Assembly: GCA_009760855.2 (NCBI GenBank)
Contig: WPIO01000087.1
Coordinates: forward strand, 1,679,001-1,743,000
DNA from: Cristatella mucedo
Lineage: Eukaryota > Bryozoa > Phylactolaemata > Cristatellidae
DNA: 64,000 bases
Direction: 5' to 3'
The translations under genes were made by a program, and so were the position numbers. Positions 31,700 to 41,454 of the stretch are shown here, piece after piece (position 1 is the first letter of the stretch; the number at the start of each line of letters is the position of its first letter). The notes below the pieces were generated by a model that was not told the origin of the DNA, ran no database searches, and worked only from the letters and a program-made list of their open reading frames with translations.

Positions 31700-34600
31700 C
31701 GAATGCGCACACAAGCGTATCTTCGAGTAGCTCCTCGGTTGTAGGAGTTCTCGGCATAAATCGATACGGCCACGATCTACTCGAAACCTTGCCCGCTAAT
31801 GGCTAGGATATCTCACCTTGCCCGCTAATGGCTAGGATATCTCATGCAGGATTGCAGATCGCTGCGAAGGCTAATCGACCGCGCGGCATCGCTCGATGAG
31901 CACCAGGCCAGAGCAGAGCATGAGCTCCGCGAGCTCGCGGTGCAAGATGAGCTCGGTTCGCGATCCCCCCCCATTCGCCGAGCCAGAGCCCGAGTCCGGA
32001 GTTTGCGGGCGACCGCGACTTTGCTGCAGATAAACGTCACCGTCACGACGCTGGTGCTGGACGGCAACGACATCGGCCTAGAGGGCGTTCGATATCTGCG
32101 CTCTCTGATGACGGAGAGCAGCGCCATTCAGTCGCTGGTGAGAGAGCCGCCGCAGCGAGCTCAGAGCGAGCGCAGAGGGTTAATGCTCTCTCTATGCAAA
32201 CATCTATTCACTATGCATAATAATCTATTCACTATGCGCTATATAAATATAAATATCTATTATATATATATTATATTATATTATATTATATTATATTACA
32301 TATTATATATTATACTATTATACTATTATATTATATATTATATATTAATATGTATATTATAAATATAAATAAATATATATATATATATATGCGCTAATAA
32401 TAATCTATGCGCTATGCAAATATGCGATGCGGCGATATCGATCCTCGCATTTGTGCCGCTGCGGCAGCGCGAGCAAGTCGCACGAGCTGGCTAGTTGAGA
32501 TTGCATGCACTCTTCGTCGGAGCTGTCTTTAACCACTCTGGTTCGCTTTGCCGGAACGTTTTAAAGGTGGCTTTCGTACGCCGGAGTCTGGCTTGCACCG
32601 ACGTGGCAAAAAATGGGTTCACCAAGGTGGCTCTCGGTATAGGTCACTTAATCACAGTGAGGCTTGAACGAGTCAAACTAAGTCCTGCTCAATGTCGGAG
32701 GATTCACAAGCGTCTCCGAAAACAGCGAAAACCAACAAACTTGAATCGCTCACGCCGTTTCTTGGCGCCGAAACCTGGCGGAGGCCAGCGGCGTGCGTCA
32801 GCACCCCGAACCGTCATTACAAGTAGGCGAGCGGCAGAGCAGCACCTTGCTGCTCTGCCGTGCGCTAGCCCGTCGGTGGCTTCCAGCCTCACTGAGCCGA
32901 GTTAATCGGTTCGTTAACGTCAGCGACAGTCTTCAAGTTCAAGAGAAGTTATTTAGTTGAAAGTGTTGCGAAAAATCCTACGTCTATTTCGGAATCTTCG
33001 GCAATACTTTGGAGTCTCCCATTGAGGTAGAACCTGTATTATTGCAGAGCAGTGCCAGTGATGCCCAGGTGAGATGAGAGGCGCTCTAAAAGAACTTCGT
33101 GATCAATGGTATCAAAAGCTGCCGAGAGATCGATCAAAACGAGACACTCTACCTATGTCTGCATTCCTAAGTAGGTCGTTGTACACGCTAAGCAATAATA
33201 ACTCTGTGGAGTGATTAGCTCTCAAGCCAGACTGGAGCTTTCTATCAAGGTTTGAAGTTTCAATGTATGAGTTCAGCTAGTCCACCACGACCAGTTCTAG
33301 TGTCTTTAATAGGAATGGTAGAAGGGAGACTGGGCGTTAGTTTCTCAAGTTCTCTTGGTCTAGTGTCGCTTTCTTGAGAAGTGGCCTGACTGCAGCTTTT
33401 CTGAAAGGTGCTAGAACATGATCTGAGGCTAATGACATACTAATGATGTTAGTTATGCATGGCAGCATTAGATCAATGCAACGTAGGAGCAGGACAGTGA
33501 GAATAGGGTCCAGAGGAATGGTTGTCTTCTTTGATTGGGATACGAACTTCAGGACGAGATCACTAGTGACCTGCTTAAATGAAGACATTTAGGTGCAGCC
33601 AAGAATTGGGAACAGCATTCCAAGGGGATGTTGTCATCGAAGAGATGGACTCCTAGATCTTACCTATCTTCTGCGCAAAGAATCGAGAGAAGCGATCGGG
33701 TAGATCATCGCAAGGATCATCAGGTAATCGGCTAGATCATCTGGGAACGGTTGAGGAGATGGTTTATTGTCAACATCAGCACTTTTGGATTGTGCATCTG
33801 TGATTCAACAATATTTTTATAAAAGCTAGACTCAACCTTTGCTAGGATCGATTGGTACGACCTACAGAGGTCTTCATATGCCTGTCGATGGACAGACAGT
33901 AATGATCTTTTGTATGTTTTTTCAAGCTTTCGCTTAGTAGACCTGGCTAGTTTAATGCCTGCGGTAAACCATAGGCCGTCTCAGTGAGGGCGCACAGTGC
34001 GCTTAGTCAGAATGGCAAACTCGTCGAGCGTGTCAGCTAGTGTCGTGTTGAAGCTATCTACCAATGATGACAGATCGGAAGGAGGACTGAGAAGCAGAGG
34101 CGAAGCAGATGTTCTCGCACGGACAGCATCGATGTCAAGGGTCTTGAGGTTTCGCGATTCACAGGTTATTTTAGAGAAGGAGGCGGGCAGACACTGTAGA
34201 TTGAATGCGATCTGCATGTGGTCAGATAAGCGGGATTTAGTAATAATTGGTGAGGACAAAGTGCAGTTGTATGAGAAAATCTCGTCGAGTGTGTGACCCT
34301 TGATGTGAGTAGGGTCATGCACATGAGCCACGGAACAATGGACAAGGGACAATGGGTCAGTCAATGCACGAAATTCAGTGCTGAACGCGTCAGAAAAGTT
34401 ATCAAAGTGAACTTTGAAATCACCTATAACGATGAAAGATCGATTTCTTGCACACGGAATCGAAATGAGATCGGAGAAATCTGAGATAAAGGAGGATTTG
34501 GTTCCTGGTGGACGACAGACTACTGCCACCATTGGTAGCTTGTTTTCGGGTGAGACCAAGACAATCGATTCAAGCGACTGCTTCGAGGGTACTGCAAATG

Positions 34601-34710
34601 GCTCGAAGTTGAATTTTGAGCGCGCGATAACAGCAACTCCACCTCCAGTTTTGATTGATCTAGGGGTGTGAAAGAATAGCTGGTGTGGCGTCTTTAATTG
34701 TCGGGCAATA

Positions 34711-34764
<54 letters not shown>

Positions 34765-34899
34765 CGAGAGGGAGAGCGAGGGAGAGAGAGAGAGCGAGGG
34801 AGAGAGAGAGAGACAGTTTGACTTTTCGAGACGGCAACTTTCGTTTATGCTTGAACCTTCAGTGATCGCTTCTCCTAAATGACGCAACAAGAAGACTGG

Positions 34900-34958
<59 letters not shown>

Positions 34959-35896
34959 ACGGTCAGACATACTCGGAGGGCTCTCGACTCGAGCGGCGCC
35001 AGATGGCACGGTCACGTCCTCGCTCGCTCGTGCCTCTATTGGAGGGTGTCTGCGATCGGCGCCCTATGAATTAGTATTCGACATGATGGCTCTGCTCCGC
35101 TTCCGGTCTGCTCGCTCTACATCCCATCCGCTCGCTCTGCATCCTGACGTCTCGCCGTCTGCAGCCGATGCCCAGCATCGATGCCCAGCAGGCGCTCGAA
35201 CGCACGTCGCGAAAAAGTGGCCCACTTTTCGGAAGAGCTCGAAATGAACGCAGCGCGTTTTATATCCGGCTCGCAGAGCTTGAAGGACAACAAGATCGGG
35301 AGCAAAGGTCTAGAGGAAATCATCCCCAGCTTAATCAGCAGCCCGAGCCTGCGCAAGCTTTGTCTAGCTGGTGAGTAGCGAGCGAGCGAGTGCGGACGAG
35401 GGGCAACCGAAGCTGCTGCGGCAGCCGTCTAGTGCTGCGATCGTTGAGACGCCGTCCGCCCACTCACGAAAGCACCCAATGGCTGATCGCGACCGGCGAT
35501 CGCTACGCCCTCCTCTTCAGTCGCCGTGCGACGACGTGCGTGCGAGCTAGCGTGTCAGCCGCCTCAGCTGACGACTCGGCGGCGCCGCCGCATGCTTATA
35601 GGCAACGAGCTCCAGGACGCCGACGCCGAGTTCGTGGCGGCTTTACTTCAGGTACTGTCAAGCGGCGTCGGGCAGATCCCGCGCATGCGCGCCTGCTCAG
35701 CGATGCCGAAAAAGAAAAAGGTGTCCTGATCTGAGTCAGCGCCGCCATGCGTCGCTGAAGAAGAGAAGCGTACGCCTGCTCGGGCGAGCAGGCGTACGCT
35801 TCTCTTCTTTCAGGCGTACGGCATCGCTGAGCTGGCATGCATGCGCGGGAGCAGAGCTCCGGCGAGCAGGCGTACGCTTCTCTTCCGCCGCCACCT

Positions 35897-35946
<50 letters not shown>

Positions 35947-36622
35947 TCTCTTTCTGTCTCTGCAGAGGAACGTGCTGCTGCAAGAGCTCGATCTGAGCTA
36001 CAACCGCTTCGGCGACGCTGCGGCGGCCGTGCTCGAGCCGGCGCTGGCCAGCAACGACTACCTGAAGGCGCTTGATCTCAGCTGGAACCAGCTGAGACCG
36101 CATGGCTGCAGCCTCGTCTTCAGAGCGCTGGCGGTAAGCCGAACGCCGCCGCCACCTCTCCGCCGGCCGGTCGAAAAAGCGCGCTCCGGCAGCCGTCGGA
36201 GCGTCGAGGCTCGTGTTTTCGGATCAGCTGTTCTCCGCATTCGGCTGAGCGGCTGCGCCCCAAAGAGGCCACTCGACGCTCTAGACTGACGCCGAGCCGA
36301 GCTTTCCCTCCGCCAACGTCTCCCAAAACGTTGCTCGACGAGCGCGCCCGATCAGAAATCTCGAGGCGGCGTGAGAAATGGCTTCCGCTGACGCTGCCTT
36401 CACGCTGCTGCATATTCCACCGCGCAGGAGAACGTGATGCTGAAAGAGCTAGACCTCGCCATGAACGGCGTGTCGGCCAAGGGCTGCCAAGCTCTCGGCG
36501 ACGCCCTGTTGCGCAACGACAGCATCGGACGCTTGAATATTAGCAACACGAGGATCCTCGACGAGCACGTGGTCAGACTTGCCAAAGGCATGGCCAAGAA
36601 CGAGTCGTTGCACACGCTGCTG
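27300..36622 (+). CDS. LRRC74A/B: LRRC74A/B-type leucine-rich repeat protein, 7 exons, 3' end not found
   Basis: An intracellular ribonuclease-inhibitor-type LRR protein of a family with no established biochemical role. Joining 27300-27510, 29789-29967, 32030-32137, 35277-35370, 35602-35651, 35966-36133 and 36428-36622 keeps one open frame of 335 codons. The N-terminus (~70 residues) is acidic and Ala/Gly-rich. Then come the family signature [18 protein letters not shown] and repeats such as [61 protein letters not shown] and [17 protein letters not shown]. Each repeat junction falls where vertebrate LRRC74 repeats would be expected. The last intron uses a GC donor. A possible further exon is at 40023-40131; one LRR exon is missing between. 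A versus B paralogue cannot be decided. Confidence 0.82.
27555..27810. repeat. A/T simple-repeat block in LRRC74-like intron 1
   Basis: Dense TATA/AATTAT words, with a LINE family A tail (minus, 27643-27690, GCACTTGATAAAGCGCCCTC) embedded. Confidence 0.8.
27811..28655. other. CpG-rich intron 1 sequence
   Basis: No exon supported. CGTCCGTCGGCCACGTCACT occurs at about 28356 and again at about 28529, a local imperfect duplication. Confidence 0.4.
28660..29262 (+). mobile_element. L2-like LINE family A, C-terminal fragment
   Basis: Starts near the WSMHL/RLDF region and runs through [14 protein letters not shown]-like, [15 protein letters not shown]-like and [15 protein letters not shown]-like segments into the 3' UTR, but lacks the usual hairpin tail. 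Frameshifts present. Sits in LRRC74-like intron 1. Confidence 0.85.
29264..29342 (-). mobile_element. LINE family A tail-only insertion, opposite strand
   Basis: AATAATAATAATGCACTTGC, then AAGCGCCCTCAGAGAACTC and TAGGCGCTTTACATTTGCGG. It abuts the plus-oriented fragment and replaces its tail. Confidence 0.83.
29789..29967 (+). CDS. LRRC74A/B: LRRC74-like exon 2 (YDPSG signature)
   Basis: Acceptor TGTCTCTCTCGTAG, donor GGCG/GTAAGA. Encodes [38 protein letters not shown] and LPVCSALA. The YDPxG...ACR motif is the family's first recognisable block. Confidence 0.85.
31559..31693. repeat. (CA)n microsatellite with CG interruptions
   Basis: About 135 bases of alternating purine-pyrimidine (CA/CG) sequence, a potential Z-DNA former. 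Confidence 0.95.
31787..31844. repeat. 29-bp tandem duplication
   Basis: Two identical copies of a unit starting CCTTGCCCGCTAATGGC, at 31787-31815 and 31816-31844. Confidence 0.92.
32030..32137 (+). CDS. LRRC74A/B: LRRC74-like exon 3 (LRR)
   Basis: Acceptor TTGCTGCAG, donor CGCTG/GTGAGA, 36 codons, phase 0 at both ends. Encodes [20 protein letters not shown] and [15 protein letters not shown], one ribonuclease-inhibitor-type repeat. Confidence 0.88.
32235..32395. repeat. (TATAT)n A/T microsatellite in LRRC74-like intron 3
   Basis: Long run of ATATT/TATAT units. Open frames rich in Ile/Tyr here are artefacts. Confidence 0.92.
33040..34705 (-). mobile_element. L2-like LINE family A, internal fragment with endonuclease
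   Basis: On minus, 34559-33981 is an open 192-codon stretch of APE-type endonuclease: [42 protein letters not shown] and [14 protein letters not shown]-linker and fingers pieces follow at 33588-33337 ([20 protein letters not shown]). It is cut at about 33040 in the RT palm and at about 34705 where an (AG)n tract begins. Lies in LRRC74-like intron 3. Confidence 0.88.
34711..34955. repeat. Two (AG)n microsatellites
   Basis: 34711-34815 (with GAGC/GAGG interruptions) and 34903-34955. Confidence 0.95.
35277..35370 (+). CDS. LRRC74A/B: LRRC74-like exon 4 (LRR)
   Basis: Acceptor CCGGCTCGCAG, donor TAGCTG/GTGAGT. Encodes [20 protein letters not shown] and then [10 protein letters not shown], ending in phase 1. 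Confidence 0.88.
35602..35651 (+). CDS. LRRC74A/B: LRRC74-like exon 5 (short half-repeat)
   Basis: Acceptor GCTTATAG, donor TTCAG/GTACTG. The 50 bases restore Gly across the junction and encode [16 protein letters not shown], completing the previous repeat. Confidence 0.8.
35758..35886. repeat. Perfect 25-bp palindrome plus third copy, in LRRC74-like intron 5
   Basis: 35758-35782 and 35785-35809 are exact reverse complements with a GG spacer. Core words are GCGTACGCCTGCTCG and CGAGCAGGCGTACGC. The same arm sequence recurs at about 35863-35886. The flanks are also partly inverted (CAGCGATGCCG near 35698 against CGGCATCGCTG near 35819). A long (CT)n microsatellite follows at 35899-35960. Confidence 0.9.
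35966..36133 (+). CDS. LRRC74A/B: LRRC74-like exon 6 (two LRRs)
   Basis: Acceptor CTGTCTCTGCAG, donor GGCG/GTAAGC, 56 codons in phase 0. Contains [16 protein letters not shown] and [20 protein letters not shown], two well-formed repeats. Confidence 0.92.
36428..36622 (+). CDS. LRRC74A/B: LRRC74-like exon 7 (LRRs, GC-type donor)
   Basis: Acceptor CACCGCGCAG, 65 codons in phase 0, ending NESLHTLL. The donor reads CTG/GCAAGT, a GC-AG intron with otherwise ideal consensus. Contains [19 protein letters not shown] and [20 protein letters not shown]. Confidence 0.85.
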
Positions 36623-36827
36623 GCAAGTAACTCTCTATTTAAGGAGAGAAATGCGAGAGCCAGGGTGCAGGTTTATGCCGTTTAAACGAGACTTGCCACT
36701 TTCAAATGTAATCAGATCACTAGACGTTCCGCATTACAGCAGCCCAATAATAATTAAAAGGCTGTTCCTTATAAATTTAGCAGTTTTCGTCTTTGAGAAT
36801 GCATTTCCGGCTCTTATTGGTCAGATT

Positions 36828-37580
36828 TAATAATAATAATGGATTTGACATAGCGCCCTTAGAGAACTTGGTCTCTTTCTGGGCACTTTACATTTGCTGC
36901 AAAGGAATCACGATCGAATGTTAGTGGTAGAGTGCTTAATATTCAACAAGATTCACATGGTTAGGGGTGACATGCACAAAGTCAGCATGCAAGTTTAGTT
37001 AGAGGCAGCATGCAGTGTCAGCACGCATAAGCACATAAAGGAAGAATCACAGGAACCACTAAATGCTGTCATAAATAGATGCGTTCTTAGTTTCTTTTTA
37101 AATGCGAACAAGTCAGGACGTGTCGTGACGGTGATCGGGAGTGAGTTCTAGGCTTTTGGAGCATACGAACCAAAGGCATGGTATCCATAGGATTTGAGAT
37201 TTGTACGTGTTATAGGTAAACAGACTCCGAAAAGCGGGTATATGACGCTTAGCCTGGTGAGGCAGAAGATCTGATGGGTAGGCTGGAGCCAAAGAATGGA
37301 GGGGCCTAAAAGTGAGTGAAAAAACTTGAAGCCGGTGCGTTGCTTTACTGGGAGCAAGTGCAGGTCGGCGAGAAGTGGTAAGACGTTTCAACTGCGACGC
37401 TCACGACAGACAAGCCTAGCTGCAGAGTTCTGCACCAGCTGTATGGAGTTACAGAAGTCAAGACCTGATGTCATAAATGCATGGGCCAATTTTGATGTGG
37501 TATCACTGTCTAAATAAGCCCGAATTTTAGTTACGTTATGTAGCTGAAAGTGGGCATTTAGTTATGAAGCGTTTCCGTTC
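36828..37580 (-). mobile_element. L2-like LINE family A, 3' fragment
   Basis: Starts with AATAATAATAATGGATTTGA and the hairpin tail, then C-terminal sequence on minus ([28 protein letters not shown]). Several frame breaks. Confidence 0.85.
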
Positions 37581-38010
37581 AGTAAGAGTTTTTGTGAAAC
37601 CTTAAAAGGCTAAGCAAAAATGGAACCTTTCGCCGCTGCGCCATTCTTGGGGCGATGCGAGTTCTTTCGAATATTTGTGCTCCGGGCAGTGATTTTTGCT
37701 TGATTTTGGCGAAAATACCCGGAGCGGAGCATGGCCGTACTGCCATCACTGATCTTTATAATGTAGAACTCAGTGGCTGCCTGCCTTTCTTTTCTGCCTG
37801 CCTCTGTGCTCCGTTGGACACTTGCCTTGAATTTCACGTGTGCTCGACGTTCTTACCTTTCCAAGACCCAGTGTATGTGCTTAACCAGGGACCGCTATTG
37901 ACCATCGACCGTGAGCTTCTTCGCTTTTGCTTTGCTGGTCAAAGAAAGATACTTATGTGCCTTTCCATGCTTATCCAAGCACCGTTCATTGCATGTCAAT
38001 TACTCTTGGT
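37581..38010. other. Unannotated sequence downstream of LRRC74-like exon 7
   Basis: An open plus frame at 37655-38176 has no LRR motif and runs into the SINE. No exon supported. Confidence 0.35.
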
Positions 38011-38185
38011 GAGCCGCGATGGCACACTAGGTAAGGCGGTTGCTTTTCACGGTCTCGGTCCCGAGGTCGTGGGTTCGAATCCTGCGGTGGGCGATCCTTT
38101 ATCGCTCCCGAAAGCGGCGGTGATAGCCGTAAAGGCTCTTCTATCGCTATACAAAAGAGGCTGTCAAGTCAGTTAGTATTTTTTA
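38011..38185 (+). mobile_element. tRNA-derived SINE-1, copy 3 (best preserved)
   Basis: GAGCCGCGATGGCACACTAG, B box GGTTCGAATCC, GCGGTGGGCGATCC, GCGGCGGTGATAGCCGTAAA, end ACAAAAGAGGCTGTCAAGTC. The A and B boxes are both intact, so this is the best guide to the family consensus. Confidence 0.88.
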
Positions 38186-39436
38186 TCTTTGGTAATTGCT
38201 TCCCTTGCAGTGAGCTGTAAAGTACAAAATAGGGATTGGTTGTCTTAGAGTGCTATACAAATGGCTAACTATTACTATTATTACAATGAGTAGCAGCAGC
38301 ATTAGTATATTATAAATATATACACAAATACTGAAATAGCAAGAGCAAAGGCATTTACATACCCGACATTGACCGAGCCTCTGAGACGGTTAGCCCATCG
38401 AGAGGAGCAGTCGTCAGAATTGTCGTTTTACCATTCACAGCATGAGCTCGGCTCTTTATTTCTTTTTATCAACGAACGTGCAGCAAAGTAGGGCTCACTC
38501 CATTTTATTCTCTCTGCTTAGAGCTCAGCTTAATCTGTTCAATGAAAAAGGTCCCTAGCAGCCGAACCGTCAGTCTGGCGCAATGCAAGTGAAAATCACC
38601 ATCGCTATCATGAAGCTTTACATATCTAACATGTCTTATTACATTTAAGTCTCATTTACAAAGTATAAGTATAAGTCTCAATATAAGTCTTGTTTTTCTT
38701 CGCCGCTCTCTTGACCTTTCCTTTTAATAAGGTGTGAGTTTGTTCTTCGACGATATCAAATATTCTCCGCCTCTTCAGCCCGGGCCTCCAACCAAAATTG
38801 GGCAAACGACACCTGACGCTTCAAAAGCGGATATCCATGGAAAATCTACAGCTTCACTCCGAACACCTGGCGCGAGAACGCCCAGTCGATTTGTTAAACA
38901 AAAAAACCTTGGCTAGAAGCATCAATCGTGGCCGAGTCGAGCGCCAGCGCGCTGCCTAGAAAGTAAAGTACAGGCTCACTGATCGACATTCGATGCAGCG
39001 GCTGCAGAGTGGGCCGAGTGGCTTCCGATCGCTAGCTCGATTGAAGTCGGGCCAATAAAGGCGTCCGTTGCTGCCGGACTAGAACCCGAGCCCGGGTCGT
39101 GAATTGCAAGCACGTCACCCAGGGGCCTCCTCCCAATCTCCCCAGCTGGCCGATCATTGGTCGGACCTGAGCAGCGGACAGAAGCACGACGGAGCGCAGC
39201 CGGTCACCTGCCTCGCACGCGTAGCTTTGACTGTGAGCGCACTACCAGACCGGCACAGAGGAGTTCGGATTTAACTCCGCTCTGGACTCATTGAAAGTCA
39301 ACGACTAAGCCGCTGGCTTCGTCTATTCAGCGCTGAAGTGCTTTGGAAAAAAACTTCGAAGGGCTAGTGAGAAATAGTGGCGTATCTCATCAATGTCGCT
39401 CTGTCGAGAGTTGAACCCGTGACCTTTGACACCGGA
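38186..39436. other. Unannotated sequence
   Basis: I looked here for the missing LRR exon of the LRRC74-like gene and did not find one. A reverse-oriented B-box-like GAGTTGAACCCGTGACC lies at about 39410, a possible degraded tRNA-type fragment. Confidence 0.35.
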
Positions 39437-39510
39437 GGCTAAATGCATAGAAAGGGATTGAGTTCTCCGAGGGTGCTATAACAATGATATTATTATTATT
39501 ATTACTATGA
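39437..39510 (+). mobile_element. LINE family A tail-only insertion
   Basis: GCATAGAAAGGGATTGAGTT, then CTCCGAGGGTGCTATAACAA and ATT repeats. The left stem is damaged. Confidence 0.65.
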
Positions 39511-40022
39511 CTAAATTCAAGAAACTGTTGCAACTCACTCGTCACTGTTTGCCGATTTAACGCACTGCATGATTACCGAGCGTGTGTCTCGTTAATTTGA
39601 AAGAACCCTTATTCGCGATACGGCGGTCTCTGAGCTGGGATTTACTGTGCCGCCAGGAGACGATCTGCCGCTGAATGCTTGCTGCTAAAATCGCGACCAT
39701 CGAAGCTGTAGACTTAAGAATAGAGCTTCGACTATCAGTTGAGGCTCTCTGTGCCAGCCGGAGGTTCGCTTAGCGGAATTTCGAACCTTGTAGATAGGGT
39801 ACAACCCTCTCACAGCCATCTCTGTACTGGCGCTAGTCGAAGCGGTAAAGCAGAATCATCAGAGCTCAATTATTTGCCTCGACATGTCGGTGAGTGGCGT
39901 TCGCTCACCGCCACGCTCTCTATTGCACGCTGAGCTCGCCATTGGTCAGACTGTTGCGGACCGGACCGAGCCGCCGCCGAAGCTAGTGTCGCCGTCGCTA
40001 ACCGTGACCGTGACCTTTTCAG

Positions 40023-40131
40023 GGAATCCCCATTCTGCCATCCACAGTCAATATGGCATCTGAAATTAACCAGAGAAAGCCGGAATTCAAGTTCGTGCAC
40101 GGGGAGATCGTTCCGTCGTGCAGCAAAGCCG
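40023..40131 (+). CDS. Candidate further exon of the LRRC74-like gene
   Basis: Acceptor GTGACCTTTTCAG, donor AGCCG/GTGAGA, starting in phase 0 like the end of exon 7. Encodes ILPSTVNMASEINQRKPEFK and then FVHGEIVPSCSKA. This resembles the segment after the last LRR of LRRC74 proteins (hydrophobic, then a basic RPEFK-type strand). An LRR exon of about 30-40 codons would still be expected between exon 7 and this one. Confidence 0.45.
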
Positions 40132-40942
40132 GTGAGACGGGCTGCAGTTCCGTCATTTTGAGAGCACGTCTGCGAATCTCTAGTGGCTGTCACCTAATCC
40201 TAGATAGCTAAACAAACGCCGAGCTTGTGCTAATATACGGAGGCCTTAACTGACCGTAAATATCAGCGACTTCCGACGGAAGTACCATTGACTCGACATT
40301 GGTACCGTTGGAATTGATCCGGGGATCTTGACGTAGTCCGGGGAAAATGACGTTGATCCGAGGATCTTGCTCTAAGCTCTAATTTTGAGCGATTCATTGG
40401 GAGCGCGTCCCAAGAGGCCAATAATCTAGCGTCTTATTCTAGTGTCGCTCACAAGGATGCTGTCCACACAGTGCTTCTTAGCGGAGCATGCAGCTGGCCT
40501 ACATGTGGTGCACGCTACGTCGGCTCTGGATAGCAGTAATTCATAATCTGGGTTGGTTGCCTAAGAAACCTTGAACCCAACGTCCGGGTGGACGAACGAA
40601 AGCTCCTCCCATTGACGGAAACCCACAAGAACAGTGCATGATTCGTCTTCAGTGTGCATGTACCTGCTTATACTATGCCTGCTGCTTGCGGATGATACCA
40701 CCAAGCATTTGGTAATGCTTTATATGCAGCATCTGTACAGTGCCCACAGAGAGATTCACTTCCCTGAGGGAGCTATACAAATCTATAATTAAAATTCTAT
40801 GCACTCCGTCAAAGTTGTCAATATATCGCTGGAGCTCTTTTTCAACCATCATGGCAAAAGCTGGTCAATAGAATTATATATAGCCATTATATCTGGGCAA
40901 TAACTACGAAACATTAGTCGAGCGGCCTAATTGAAGTGAATG
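40132..40942. other. Unannotated sequence with a degraded tail-like motif
   Basis: GTGCCCACAGAGAGATTCAC and CCTGAGGGAGCTATACAAAT at about 40740-40782 resemble the SINE-2/LINE tail. Nothing else seen. Confidence 0.35.
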
Positions 40943-41078
40943 CTGGTTTGGCCCAGTGGTTAAGGTGCTCGCTCCTTCCAAGGTCTGGCCGAGGTCGTGG
41001 GCTCGAGCCTCGTGGCATATGTGAAGCGCCTGGATAGAGATAAGAATTCTCTTAGGGCACTATGCAAACGAATTATAC
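40943..41078 (+). mobile_element. tRNA-headed SINE-2 with LINE-like tail, copy 1
   Basis: A-box-type TTTGGCCCAGTGGTTAAGG and B-box-type GAGGTCGTGGGCTCGAGCC. A tail GTGAAGCGCCTGGATAGAGA then ATTCTCTTAGGGCACTATGC has the layout of the family-A LINE tail hairpin. Followed directly by a (TG)n tract. Confidence 0.82.
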
Positions 41079-41090
41079 AAACACACACAA

Positions 41091-41102
<12 letters not shown>

Positions 41103-41186
<84 letters not shown>
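41103..41186. repeat. (TG)n microsatellite
   Basis: About 41 uninterrupted units. Confidence 0.95.
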
Positions 41187-41189
<3 letters not shown>

Positions 41190-41454
41190 ATCTTCTGGGC
41201 ACTTTAAATGTACTGGAAAGAAAGTATGCCGGGTGATCAACGATATAACAAGCATGATTTCAGCACACATAAGCACGTTAAGAAAAACGCACACTAACGA
41301 AATAAATTCTGCTGCGAGCAGCTGATTTGATAGTTTTCTTAGAAACGTCAAGTGAGGGGTTGTCGCCTAATATGTCATTCTGAGGCGAGTTCCAGGCTTT
41401 CCAAGCATGCGAACTGAAAGCAAGGTCTATAAAATGATTCGAGGTCGTAGAGTA

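Larger units (their letters stand above)
29968..32029. other. LRRC74-like intron 2 with LINE 3' fragments and a CA tract
   Basis: Contains a family-B-like 3' end on minus at about 30400-30760 (ATGTACTGTATCTCCATTTG; GCGCGTGCACAGCCTTGCGG). Also a family-A tail on minus at 31217-31375 and a compound (CA)n/(CG)n repeat at 31559-31693. A near-duplicate CCGGAAGATTTTGGCCG lies at 30819 and 30879. The 29-bp tandem pair is listed separately. Confidence 0.7.

Noticed and set aside
31492-31773. Cys-Val repeat frames over CA/TG tracts (also at 41 kb and 47 kb)
   Set aside because: Microsatellite translation artefacts.
38011-38100. Functional tRNA gene
   Set aside because: A and B boxes are present but cloverleaf stems do not pair and the same sequence recurs as a longer dispersed SINE.
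37655-38176. 173-codon plus frame as the missing LRR exon
   Set aside because: No LRR motif, and it runs into SINE-1.
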